This document shows positions 51,797-59,459 of a stretch of 64,000 nucleotides of DNA, piece after piece. This stretch comes from Paraburkholderia sp. C35. GTDB lineage: Bacteria > Pseudomonadota > Gammaproteobacteria > Burkholderiales > Burkholderiaceae. The notes under the pieces are model-generated. The model did no database searches and was not told the origin of the DNA. It saw only the letters and a program-made list of their open reading frames with translations. The position numbers and the translations under genes are program-made. Positions within the stretch are counted from its first letter, which is position 1, and every line of letters starts with the position of its first letter. The stretch is from contig NZ_QBUY01000006.1 of assembly GCF_003121405.1 (NCBI RefSeq), forward strand, positions 150,396-214,395, given 5' to 3'.

Positions 51797-53967
51797 CGGC
51801 CAACCGTTTGCGCTTCGCGCAGACGCTGCTGCGCCGCGACTGCGCTTTGCAACGCCGCGCGCGAGATCACATTGCGCGCGACCATGTAATCGCCGATCCG
51901 TCCGTCGCGATCCGGGCGATACGTTTTCAGCGCCGCTTCGAATGCGGCACGCGTGACGAGGCGCATCTCGATCAGCAGATCGCCGAGCAGCGGTACGCCA
52001 CGCGTTGCGCCCTGCGCGACAGGCGAACGCACTGTCTCTTCGTCGTCGACGAGCGGTTCGTGCACGCCGCGCATGATGCGCAGCCCGGCCGCGACCTCGC
52101 TTTCGCGCACGATATGCAGCGTCACCGTGCGGCCCGTGACGATGCGCAATTCGTCGAGCGCCGCATCCGGCAGCAGGTTCGCTGCGATGAACACGGCATG
52201 CCCGCTTGCGTCGATGCCTTGTGGCAAGGCGCGCAGTCTCACCAGCACGTCCATGGGCACCTGGTTGGCGGCGTCATGCAGCGATGCCGGCGCGAGCTTG
52301 CCGCGCGGCAGATCGGCCTGAAAGGCCACCGCTTCGGCCAGCGTTTCTTCGTCGAGCCAGCCATTGGCCATCAGCACGCGCCCGAGCGGCGCCTCGCGTG
52401 CATGATCGTCTTGCAGCGCGCGTTCGAGCGTAGCGGCATCGATGGCCTGCCACGACACCAGCAGCTCGCCCAAGGTCTGGCGTGTGCTGCGCAGGCCGTC
52501 CGTGCTCGGAAAATCGTGCATCGTCTTGTCCCACGCGAGGCGTTTGCCCGTTACGACGTGCACGAGAAAGAGCCGCCACGCACGCAGCACCGCAAGGAAG
52601 TTGATGAAGTTGCCGATCACGAGACGCGGCACCGACAGCACGCCGTGTTTCCATCCATACAGACGCGTCGTGAAGATCACGCGCTGCACCACGCGCAACG
52701 ACAACGTGACGAAGTTCGCCGCCAGTAGTCCGCGCATCATCGGTGAATCGATGAATGGCGAGGGAAACAGGTTCGGCGTGAGATCGAACAATGCCGCGAG
52801 TCCGAATAGCGTGAACTGGATCACGAGCAGATAGCCGACCATGCCGACGAACGACGTCACCACGCCCTTGCGATCGCGCAGCAGCAGGTAGCGATTGGCG
52901 AACGATCCGCTCCAGCCTGTGAGCGCCCAGCCTTGCAGGCCGATGCCCAGCGTCCAGCGCGCGCGTTGGCGATACGCAGTGCGCAACGTGTCGGGAAAGT
53001 ACTCGCGCACGCATAGCGGCATCGTCATCGTGATTTCGCGCCCTTTGCCGTCGCGCGACCACGACGTGCGGCGCAACGTGTACTCGACGGGAAAGCGCGC
53101 GAAGATCGATTGCAGTCCCATGCGGCCGATGCGCTCGCCAATGTCATAGTCTTCCGTGAGGCTCTCCGTGTTGAACGGCTGACGGTCGGTTTCTTCGATC
53201 AGCGCGAGCATCGCGCGCCGCGAAAAACAGGTGCCGACACCCGCCGAAGGCACGGTTCCGACCAGGCTTTCACGCACGACGAGATCTTTCGCGTGCCACT
53301 CGGCAAACTCGTCCATGTATGTGCCTGCCACCAGTTCATACCACTCGCGTTCGAGCGACGCGACGGGCAGCTGGATCATGTCCTTGCGCGGCAGCAGATA
53401 GTTGAAGAACTTCAGTTCGACGGGATGCAGCACGTCTTCACTGTCATGCATCACGACACCCGCGAACTCGATGCCCGCTTCGAACTCGTAGCGGAAGATC
53501 GCCTGCACGATCCAGTTCAGGCAGTCCGCCTTGCACGTCGGACCATCGTGCGGCACTTCCACGCGGTGCAGATGCTTGTAGCGGTGCCGCATGCGCTCGA
53601 CTTCGGCGATCGTCGCGGGATCGTTCTGGTATGTGCCGACGAACACGCGATACGCCCGATAGTCCAGCACGCGCACGAGATCTTCGATCATCGCGGCGAT
53701 CACGTCATGCTCGTGCCACGCGGGCACCATGATCGCGATCATCTGCTCGGCGCGTTCGTTCAGTTGCGCGACGGTCAGCGGCCGGTGCCTGCGCTTGACG
53801 GTGAAATAGCGCACCGCTTCGCGCGTCCAGTACCAGATGTCGATGAACAGATCATCCAGGCTCGACAGCAGGATCAGCGTGGCGACAACCGCCGCCACGT
53901 GTTCGAGCAACACGTAGTACTGCGCCAGCAGCACGCTGCCGTAGAAGTGAACGGTCGCGAGTATCAC
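51793..53967 (-). CDS. nfrB: NfrB-like glycosyltransferase with C-terminal MshEN-type domains
   Basis: A 724-residue inner-membrane GT2 family enzyme. Two N-terminal helices precede the catalytic domain, which has HDSED at residues 174-178, the catalytic TED at 271-273 and QRARW at 334-338. Several helices follow. The C-terminal region has MshEN-like repeats, TLGELLVSWQAIDAATLERAL near 478 and LGDLLIEMRLVTRAAFEAAL at the end, which in NfrB of E. coli bind c-di-GMP and turn on polymer synthesis. The GTG at 53967 overlaps the BcsB-like stop as GTGA, and AGGAC precedes it, which decides the start. Confidence 0.85.
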   Translation of the reverse strand: MILATVHFYGSVLLAQYYVLLEHVAAVVATLILLSSLDDLFIDIWYWTREAVRYFTVKRRHRPLTVAQLNERAEQMIAIMVPAWHEHDVIAAMIEDLVRVLDYRAYRVFVGTYQNDPATIAEVERMRHRYKHLHRVEVPHDGPTCKADCLNWIVQAIFRYEFEAGIEFAGVVMHDSEDVLHPVELKFFNYLLPRKDMIQLPVASLEREWYELVAGTYMDEFAEWHAKDLVVRESLVGTVPSAGVGTCFSRRAMLALIEETDRQPFNTESLTEDYDIGERIGRMGLQSIFARFPVEYTLRRTSWSRDGKGREITMTMPLCVREYFPDTLRTAYRQRARWTLGIGLQGWALTGWSGSFANRYLLLRDRKGVVTSFVGMVGYLLVIQFTLFGLAALFDLTPNLFPSPFIDSPMMRGLLAANFVTLSLRVVQRVIFTTRLYGWKHGVLSVPRLVIGNFINFLAVLRAWRLFLVHVVTGKRLAWDKTMHDFPSTDGLRSTRQTLGELLVSWQAIDAATLERALQDDHAREAPLGRVLMANGWLDEETLAEAVAFQADLPRGKLAPASLHDAANQVPMDVLVRLRALPQGIDASGHAVFIAANLLPDAALDELRIVTGRTVTLHIVRESEVAAGLRIMRGVHEPLVDDEETVRSPVAQGATRGVPLLGDLLIEMRLVTRAAFEAALKTYRPDRDGRIGDYMVARNVISRAALQSAVAAQQRLREAQTVGR

Positions 53968-56273
53968 GCCTTGTCCTGCGGCTTGTGATTGCCGTTGTCG
54001 CTGCCGTTGCCATTGCCGTTCTGCGCGGTGGCCGCGTTGCGTGCGGCGCGCCTGCGGCGTCGCGCCATTTGAGCGACCAGGATCAGCAGTAACAGAAGCA
54101 GCATCAGCGTGAACGGAATGCCCCAACGCGCCCAGTGATGCGTGACCCATTCGGTGCTGCTCGTGCCGGTGGCGGCGAGATCGTCGGGATTCACCGTGTC
54201 GAAGCGCTTGAGCACGCCCGTCGAATCGACCACGGCGATGTTGCCGCGCGACAGTTGCAGCTTGTCCGTCAACACAGGCGATTCACCCGTCGAACGATAG
54301 ACGATCCCGTTCGCGTCACCCGAACTCGCGACGCTCAGCACCGCGAGCCGCGTGAGGCCGGACACGTCGATCAGCCGGTCGCCCTGCGAGGACTTGAGCG
54401 ACAGCCGGTCAGCAGAGAACGAGACGGGATCGTGCTCGTCGGCGAGCGGCACGTCGGCGGCGAGGAACGGACCGGACGGATTCGCGCTCGCGCCGTTCGC
54501 GACCACGCTGAACTTCGCGGGCAAGGGCGCAACGCCTGCTGCACCCGTCAGCACGGCGAGACGCGGCACGCTGTCGACGGCATTGTCGAGATACGACTGC
54601 GGCACGATCACGGTCGCCGACGATGCATAGCGCGCCGCCATGCCGACGAAATCCTTGCCGGGCGTGCCGTCCGCGAGCTTCAGATAGCTGCTCGGCAACA
54701 CAGCGACGGGATACGACTGACGCGCCTGGCAACCGGCATCCGGCTGACGGCGGAACGTCACGCGCAGATCGTTGGTGCGCGCCAGTGCATAGCGCGGAAT
54801 CTTGAGGCTCAGCCGTTCGCGCTTGCCGTCGATGTCGAGCAGCTTCGCGCCGATCATCACATCGTTGAAATAGACAGTCGCGGTCGCTGCGCCGTTCGAC
54901 AGCGTTGGCGAAGCGGCGAGATCGAGCACGACTTCATCGGGCAGTTTGCCGTTGCCGGAAGCTGCGGCCAGATCGAAGCTCGCCTCCCATGCGGCTGTCG
55001 AATGCACATCGACGCTGCGTGGCTCCCCGCCGAGGTCCGACAGGAGAATCGCGTCGCCATGCAGGCGTTCGCCTGTGTCGATCTGATGGACGACCACGCG
55101 GCGCGAGATGTCGATGGAACGCCAGCTGCGCGCAAGCACCGCAACTCCTGCGTTGTCGCCAACCGCGATCACCGCGCGCCCGCCGTAATGCGCGACACGC
55201 ACCTCGCCCGCCGCGAGCGGCGCGACGATCTGGCTCGCGCTATGGTCGCGCCACGCGTCGAACGAAGGCAGCGCCGCCGCAGACGACTGGGCGATCTGCG
55301 CGCGTAACGCATTGAGCGCGGCGTTGAACGACGCGCGCAGTGCATCGTCCGCGACGATCACGTCGGGGCCGAAGACGCGGCGCGGCGCGAGCGCGAGCAA
55401 TGCGCCGAGTTCTGCTGCGTTGGCAATCACGTGCTTTTGCGCGTCGGGCGCGGACGCAGCCGCTGCGAGTGCATCGAAGGCCGGTATGCCGCGCAGCGAT
55501 GCAGGCGCGTTCAACGCCGACAGATCGACCTTCGAACCGACTGCGGGCATGGCCTGTGTCAACGGACGCTTGCCGTCGCGTTGCAGCAGTGCGTCGGTGC
55601 GCCATGCGTTGTCGAGCGAGGCGGCGGTGAGACTACGGCCCGCGATCGTCAGCACGGGCGCGTACGGCAGCGCGCTCCATGCAGTGCGGATGTCGCGTAC
55701 GTCGGCGGGATCGAAACGGTAGGTGAGACGCGTGGACGGGTCCACGCGCAACACATTGCCGATTGCGGTCTGATCGGTGCAGACGTTGTCGTTGATCACG
55801 GAGGCGTAGCCGAGACCGAGCCGCACGAAGCCCACTGAACGCGGTGCGCCATCGACGCCGAGGTCGATCGTCACGCCACCTTCGGCCTTGTCGAGCGCGC
55901 GCGCGGCCACGGGCGAGCCGTCGAGCGAAACCAGCATCGTGGTGCGGCCACCGTCGCCGCGCACGTAACCGCCGTCGAACTGCAGGGCCGCGTCAGTGAG
56001 CGGCACATCGGCAGGGACAGGCAGGAAGAATTCGCGGCGTGTATCGGGCGCGGTCAGGCTGACGGCACTCAACAGGCCGAGCTGACGCAGCGTGACCGTG
56101 CGCGTTTCGATAACGCTCTGATTCAGGCTGTCGAATGCGCCGGCTGCAAACGCTGGCACGGACACCAATACAGTGGTGAACAGCGCGAACAGTTGCGCGC
56201 GCGAGCAGAGTGAAATGCCGGCAAACGCGGGACGTACCCGCGCGATGCCGCGGCTTAACGTGTCGATCATCAA
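53964..56273 (-). CDS. BcsB-like periplasmic polysaccharide-synthesis subunit
   Basis: A 769-residue protein. A signal peptide ends near SVPAFAAGA. The BcsB-type repeated carbohydrate-binding/flavodoxin-like domains follow, with VYFNDVMIGAKLLDIDGKRE and RLSLKIPRYALARTNDLRVTF, the segment that BcsB proteins use to guide a glycan. One C-terminal transmembrane helix (WGIPFTLMLLLLLLILVAQMA) anchors it. The tail is Arg-rich and then Asn/Gly-rich (NGNGNGSDNGNHK), unusual for BcsB. In cellulose synthase this subunit pairs with BcsA; here it is coupled to NfrB and may form the equivalent periplasmic channel. Confidence 0.83.
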   Translation of the reverse strand: MMIDTLSRGIARVRPAFAGISLCSRAQLFALFTTVLVSVPAFAAGAFDSLNQSVIETRTVTLRQLGLLSAVSLTAPDTRREFFLPVPADVPLTDAALQFDGGYVRGDGGRTTMLVSLDGSPVAARALDKAEGGVTIDLGVDGAPRSVGFVRLGLGYASVINDNVCTDQTAIGNVLRVDPSTRLTYRFDPADVRDIRTAWSALPYAPVLTIAGRSLTAASLDNAWRTDALLQRDGKRPLTQAMPAVGSKVDLSALNAPASLRGIPAFDALAAAASAPDAQKHVIANAAELGALLALAPRRVFGPDVIVADDALRASFNAALNALRAQIAQSSAAALPSFDAWRDHSASQIVAPLAAGEVRVAHYGGRAVIAVGDNAGVAVLARSWRSIDISRRVVVHQIDTGERLHGDAILLSDLGGEPRSVDVHSTAAWEASFDLAAASGNGKLPDEVVLDLAASPTLSNGAATATVYFNDVMIGAKLLDIDGKRERLSLKIPRYALARTNDLRVTFRRQPDAGCQARQSYPVAVLPSSYLKLADGTPGKDFVGMAARYASSATVIVPQSYLDNAVDSVPRLAVLTGAAGVAPLPAKFSVVANGASANPSGPFLAADVPLADEHDPVSFSADRLSLKSSQGDRLIDVSGLTRLAVLSVASSGDANGIVYRSTGESPVLTDKLQLSRGNIAVVDSTGVLKRFDTVNPDDLAATGTSSTEWVTHHWARWGIPFTLMLLLLLLILVAQMARRRRRAARNAATAQNGNGNGSDNGNHKPQDKA

Positions 56274-56327
56274 GGCGGATTCTCGTCAGACGAAGGTGAG
56301 CGATACGGTGCTGGTGCGCACCGGCGA

Positions 56328-57509
56328 TCAGGCAAGGGCGGCGAGTGGCGCGCGCGGGGCGAGTTCGGCGGGTGGTGCGAATTCCTCGAACGCGCGCCCG
56401 GCCAGCGCGGCGACGATCCGCTGCGAAGCGCGGCCATCGCCATAAGGATTCGCGCAACGCGCAAAGGCGGCACGCGCGGCCGGATCATCGAGCAGATGCG
56501 CGACGGCGCTAACGATCGACTCGCGCCGCGTGCCGACCAGTTGGACCGTGCCCGCTTCGATGGCTTCGGGCCGCTCAGTTGTGTCGCGCATCACGAGCAC
56601 CGGTTTGCCGAGTGCGGGCGCTTCTTCCTGCACACCGCCCGAGTCGGTCAGCACGATCGTGGCGCACTGAAGCAGACGGATAAAGCCCGCATAGTCCTGC
56701 GGCTCGATCAGATGCACATTGCGAACGCCGTTCAGGGCGTCGCGCACGGGGCCGAGCACGTTCGGATTCAGATGGACGGGATAGACGATCTGCACATCGT
56801 CACGCCTTGCTATATCGGCCAGTGCCGCGCAGACGTTGGCGAGGCCCGAGCCGAAGTTCTCGCGCCGGTGTCCGGTGACGAGCACCATATGCTTCATCGG
56901 GTTGATGAAGCGAAAGCGCGAATCGAGACTCGTGCGGAAAGGCGGGTTGTGCTCGATACGGCGGACCATCGAGTGCAGCGCATCGATCACCGTATTGCCC
57001 GTCACGTACACCTTGCCGGCGAGCGTTTCGGCGGCGAGATTCGATTTCGACTGGCGCGTCGGCGCAAACAGGAGATCTGCGATGACATCGACCACACGAC
57101 GGTTCGCTTCTTCCGGCCACGGATGTTGCAGGTCGCGCGTGCGCAGGCCGGCTTCGACATGGGCAACCGGCACGCGCGAATTGAAGGCGGCCAGCGCTGC
57201 AGCCGAAGCTGTTGTCGTGTCGCCGTGCACAATGATGCGGTCGGGGCGCACCTGAGCGATCACCTGGTCAAGTGAAGCAATCACTTTCGATGCCACGCTA
57301 TTGAGCGTCTGGTTCCCCGTCATGAGCGCGAGATCGAAATGAGCGCTGATGCCGAATGTGGTGAGCACCTGATCGAGCATCGAACGATGTTGCCCGCTCA
57401 GGCACACGATCGGCTCGAGTTCAGGGTCCGCCTGCATTGCTCGGATCAACGGCGCCATTTTGATTGCTTCAGGCCTCGTCCCAAATACCGACATGATCTT
57501 CTTTTTCAT
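56328..57509 (-). CDS. wecB: UDP-N-acetylglucosamine 2-epimerase (non-hydrolysing)
   Basis: A 393-residue enzyme that interconverts UDP-GlcNAc and UDP-ManNAc. FGTRPEAIKMAPL begins the N-domain, and HGDTTTASAAALAAF, AHVEAGLRTRDL, EEANRRVVD, TGHRRENFG and TDSGGVQEEAP are the family's substrate and catalytic motifs. The length is normal; the last 30 residues are an Ala/Pro-rich extension. As the first gene of the EPS operon it supplies UDP-ManNAc to NfrB, the sugar donor used in the E. coli phage-N4 glycan pathway. The gap to the BcsB-like gene is 54 bp. Confidence 0.93.
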   Translation of the reverse strand: MKKKIMSVFGTRPEAIKMAPLIRAMQADPELEPIVCLSGQHRSMLDQVLTTFGISAHFDLALMTGNQTLNSVASKVIASLDQVIAQVRPDRIIVHGDTTTASAAALAAFNSRVPVAHVEAGLRTRDLQHPWPEEANRRVVDVIADLLFAPTRQSKSNLAAETLAGKVYVTGNTVIDALHSMVRRIEHNPPFRTSLDSRFRFINPMKHMVLVTGHRRENFGSGLANVCAALADIARRDDVQIVYPVHLNPNVLGPVRDALNGVRNVHLIEPQDYAGFIRLLQCATIVLTDSGGVQEEAPALGKPVLVMRDTTERPEAIEAGTVQLVGTRRESIVSAVAHLLDDPAARAAFARCANPYGDGRASQRIVAALAGRAFEEFAPPAELAPRAPLAALA

Positions 57510-57916
57510 TTTTCATTACGGTGGTTATGCGTATTGCACGGAATAGTAAAAGGTCATGCAAAAGCGCAAGGACGCAATGTGTAAGAAAAATTTTCAGAAG
57601 ATAGCGGTATTTATGGCAGATTGTGGCGTGCGGCAGGAAGGGATTTCTTTGTTGGAAATGCAGTGGGAAAAATAATTGATTTAAAAATGCATTAATTGCT
57701 GGTTTGTGATGGCTGGGAATGCAATTGTTTCTTTGTTTGATTAAATTTTAAGCGGGTTGTGGCTTTCAATTCAGTGAATTGGTGTTGGTGGATTTAAAGA
57801 TTTGAAGTTGGACAATTGTGAGTCAAGTGGGCTTTGGGTGCGGGAAATTCGTCGCTCAGCTTCAATGATCAGTCAGTGCGATCGCGTTCTCTGCGCCGCC
57901 CTTTACGGATTGCACA
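57510..57916. promoter_or_regulatory. AT-rich leader/promoter region of the EPS operon
   Basis: About 400 bp upstream of wecB are clearly more AT-rich than the genes and hold no convincing coding frame. The region is long enough for several promoters and a regulatory leader. Short runs of T and A (57590-57800) may bind a nucleoid protein such as H-NS or MvaT-like factors; this is inference. I see no defined operator. Confidence 0.4.
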
Positions 57917-58359
57917 TTACGACGCCGCTTTGACAGCAGGGGGCTTGTAGGTGCCATAAATGACGGACTGCCCTGGGCGATAGATGCGCATCAGGAAGTT
58001 CTAGCCTTCACTGATGTCCACTCGGTTGGGCTTGTCGCCGCACGCCTGAGCCGAACCCAAGTAGGCGGTGAATGATCCGTCGGGATTCAGCTTCGTGTTG
58101 CTCTTGTTGAGCACGCTGTTGCCGCTCTTCATGTAGCCGTCTGCGCCATACAAGGTGGTCGACCAGAAAGCCTTGTTCGGCAGCACGCGATAGGTTGCCG
58201 TATAACACTGGTCGGCGGGGAGCTTGGGGTTGTAGTTGATATGGGTCGCATCGCGGTTGGGAAACAGATCCCACGCTCTCGTTGCCGCGTACTGGTGTGT
58301 TTTCTCGCTTGCCTTGCCTCGCGGACCTTGCCACTCATCCGGGCGGTCAGTCGAAGATC
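57917..58359 (-). pseudogene. DUF1254/DUF1214 protein remnant with in-frame stop
   Basis: Reading leftward from about 58359, one frame gives DEWQGPRGKASEKTHQYA, AATRAWDLFPNRDATHINYN and FWSTTLYGADGYMKSGNSV, matching the C-terminal DUF1214 domain of DUF1254/1214 proteins. It ends ISEG, then TAG at 58003-58001 where NFLMRIYRPGQSVIYGTY follows in the same frame to a natural TAA at 57917. The usual residue at this position is Trp, so TGG to TAG is the likely change. There is no N-terminal half and an upstream stop in frame; the gene is a decayed fragment. Confidence 0.75.
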
Positions 58360-58835
58360 AGTAATCGGCCATAGCGGACCTTGGAGTGCCAACCTCTATG
58401 AGGCAACTGCGCGGGGCTTTGCCGCCGCTCGCATCGTCGCAACGTCGAATGTCAGGTGCTGACGCGAACGAATGAGCATCTTTTCGCACCCTCTGTTGCG
58501 CGCCTCGTCCCTTCGCCTCCGAAGTCGAACGACGGCTACCCCCCATCAGCAACGCTTCCTTCGACTGAGCGTTCGAACTAAAACGTACATTCGCTTGTTT
58601 ACATAGGCGCGAAAATCAATGGCCAACATACGACGATGGTTTCCCATCCTCCGTGCGGTGCCCCATAAACGCCTTATCCACAGCGCTCGACTACGCGAGC
58701 CAAGTAGTTAAAATACATCTAATCGGACCGTGCGTGCGTGATCCGGTGCGAGCCGATACGTAGGTGTCCGAGTTCTATGGGCACATAGATTGCGTGAAGA
58801 TAACAAGCGAAACCTAACCGTCAAATAGAGCACTC
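58360..58835. other. Noncoding interval at left flank of the low-GC island
   Basis: Between the DUF1214 remnant and the YfbU gene no coding frame is convincing on either strand. Base composition falls toward the right end, where the island begins. The stretch may hold the promoter of the YfbU gene (a TTAAAATACATCT-like AT-rich block near 58708). A perfect 9-bp DnaA-box-like word, TTATCCACA, is at 58674, but alone it has no meaning. No tRNA or attachment repeat was seen. Confidence 0.4.
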
Positions 58836-59396
58836 ATGAAACTCACAAATCCGGAAAAATTGATATTATTAATGTTGAGCGATATTTACGACAAAATTGG
58901 TCTCGACGAGGTGGATACAAAACTCCTTCGCTCGGCGATATATTCAGAAAATACATGGGCTTTGGACTGGGAAATGCCGGGCGTTGTGGGTAGTACCGCG
59001 GAATCCACTCCGCCGCTAGTTAATGAGGTCGTGGACTACTTGGATATGTGGAATTTCTTGGAAGAAGCATATGTTGGATTCGATGCGGAGACAAAAGCTA
59101 AAATAGAGAGTGATGCCAAGCCCTTCGGAAAGCATGTACGATTTCCCGGCTTTGATGGCAACAACGAGAGCGAATTAGTTAGCATTGTCGATATATTGGT
59201 CGACGATATGGGCCGGTTTAGCAGATTCAAGGGCCGTGACATAAATTCTCATGCACCGATGCGCGAAAGCTATGCAAGGATGTACAAAGTGTTCGAGCCC
59301 ATTCGACGCACGCTGACTGGATTAAACGGACTGACGGCACAACAAACAATAGAGATTTTGCAGGCAAGACGACATAGCGCCGACAACGCTCTCTGA
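58836..59396 (+). CDS. YfbU-family protein
   Basis: A 186-residue protein with the YfbU-like layout: an N-terminal LTNPEKLILLMLSDIYDKIG helix, a middle VNEVVDYLDMWNFLEEAYVGFD helix, RFPGFDGNNESELVSIVDILV and HAPMRESYARMYKVFEPIRR, which parallels E. coli YfbU. YfbU proteins are helical and their role is unclear, with links to programmed growth arrest. The gene is AT-rich compared with the window, signalling transfer. It stands 63 bp upstream of the HEPN-type gene on the same strand, so the two may be one unit. Confidence 0.75.
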   Translation: MKLTNPEKLILLMLSDIYDKIGLDEVDTKLLRSAIYSENTWALDWEMPGVVGSTAESTPPLVNEVVDYLDMWNFLEEAYVGFDAETKAKIESDAKPFGKHVRFPGFDGNNESELVSIVDILVDDMGRFSRFKGRDINSHAPMRESYARMYKVFEPIRRTLTGLNGLTAQQTIEILQARRHSADNAL

Positions 59397-59459
59397 ATTA
59401 GCAGTCTGAAGAATAGAAACGAAAACAAATCAGAATACTACTGGACATTTGAAGAAGAG

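Noticed and set aside
53990..54030. Short GCCGTTGCC-type DNA repeat as a regulatory repeat
   Set aside because: It is the coding sequence of the Asn/Gly-rich tail of the BcsB-like protein.
58674..58682. DnaA-box-like word TTATCCACA
   Set aside because: A single perfect box without a cluster or a dnaA/parAB/rep gene does not mark an origin.
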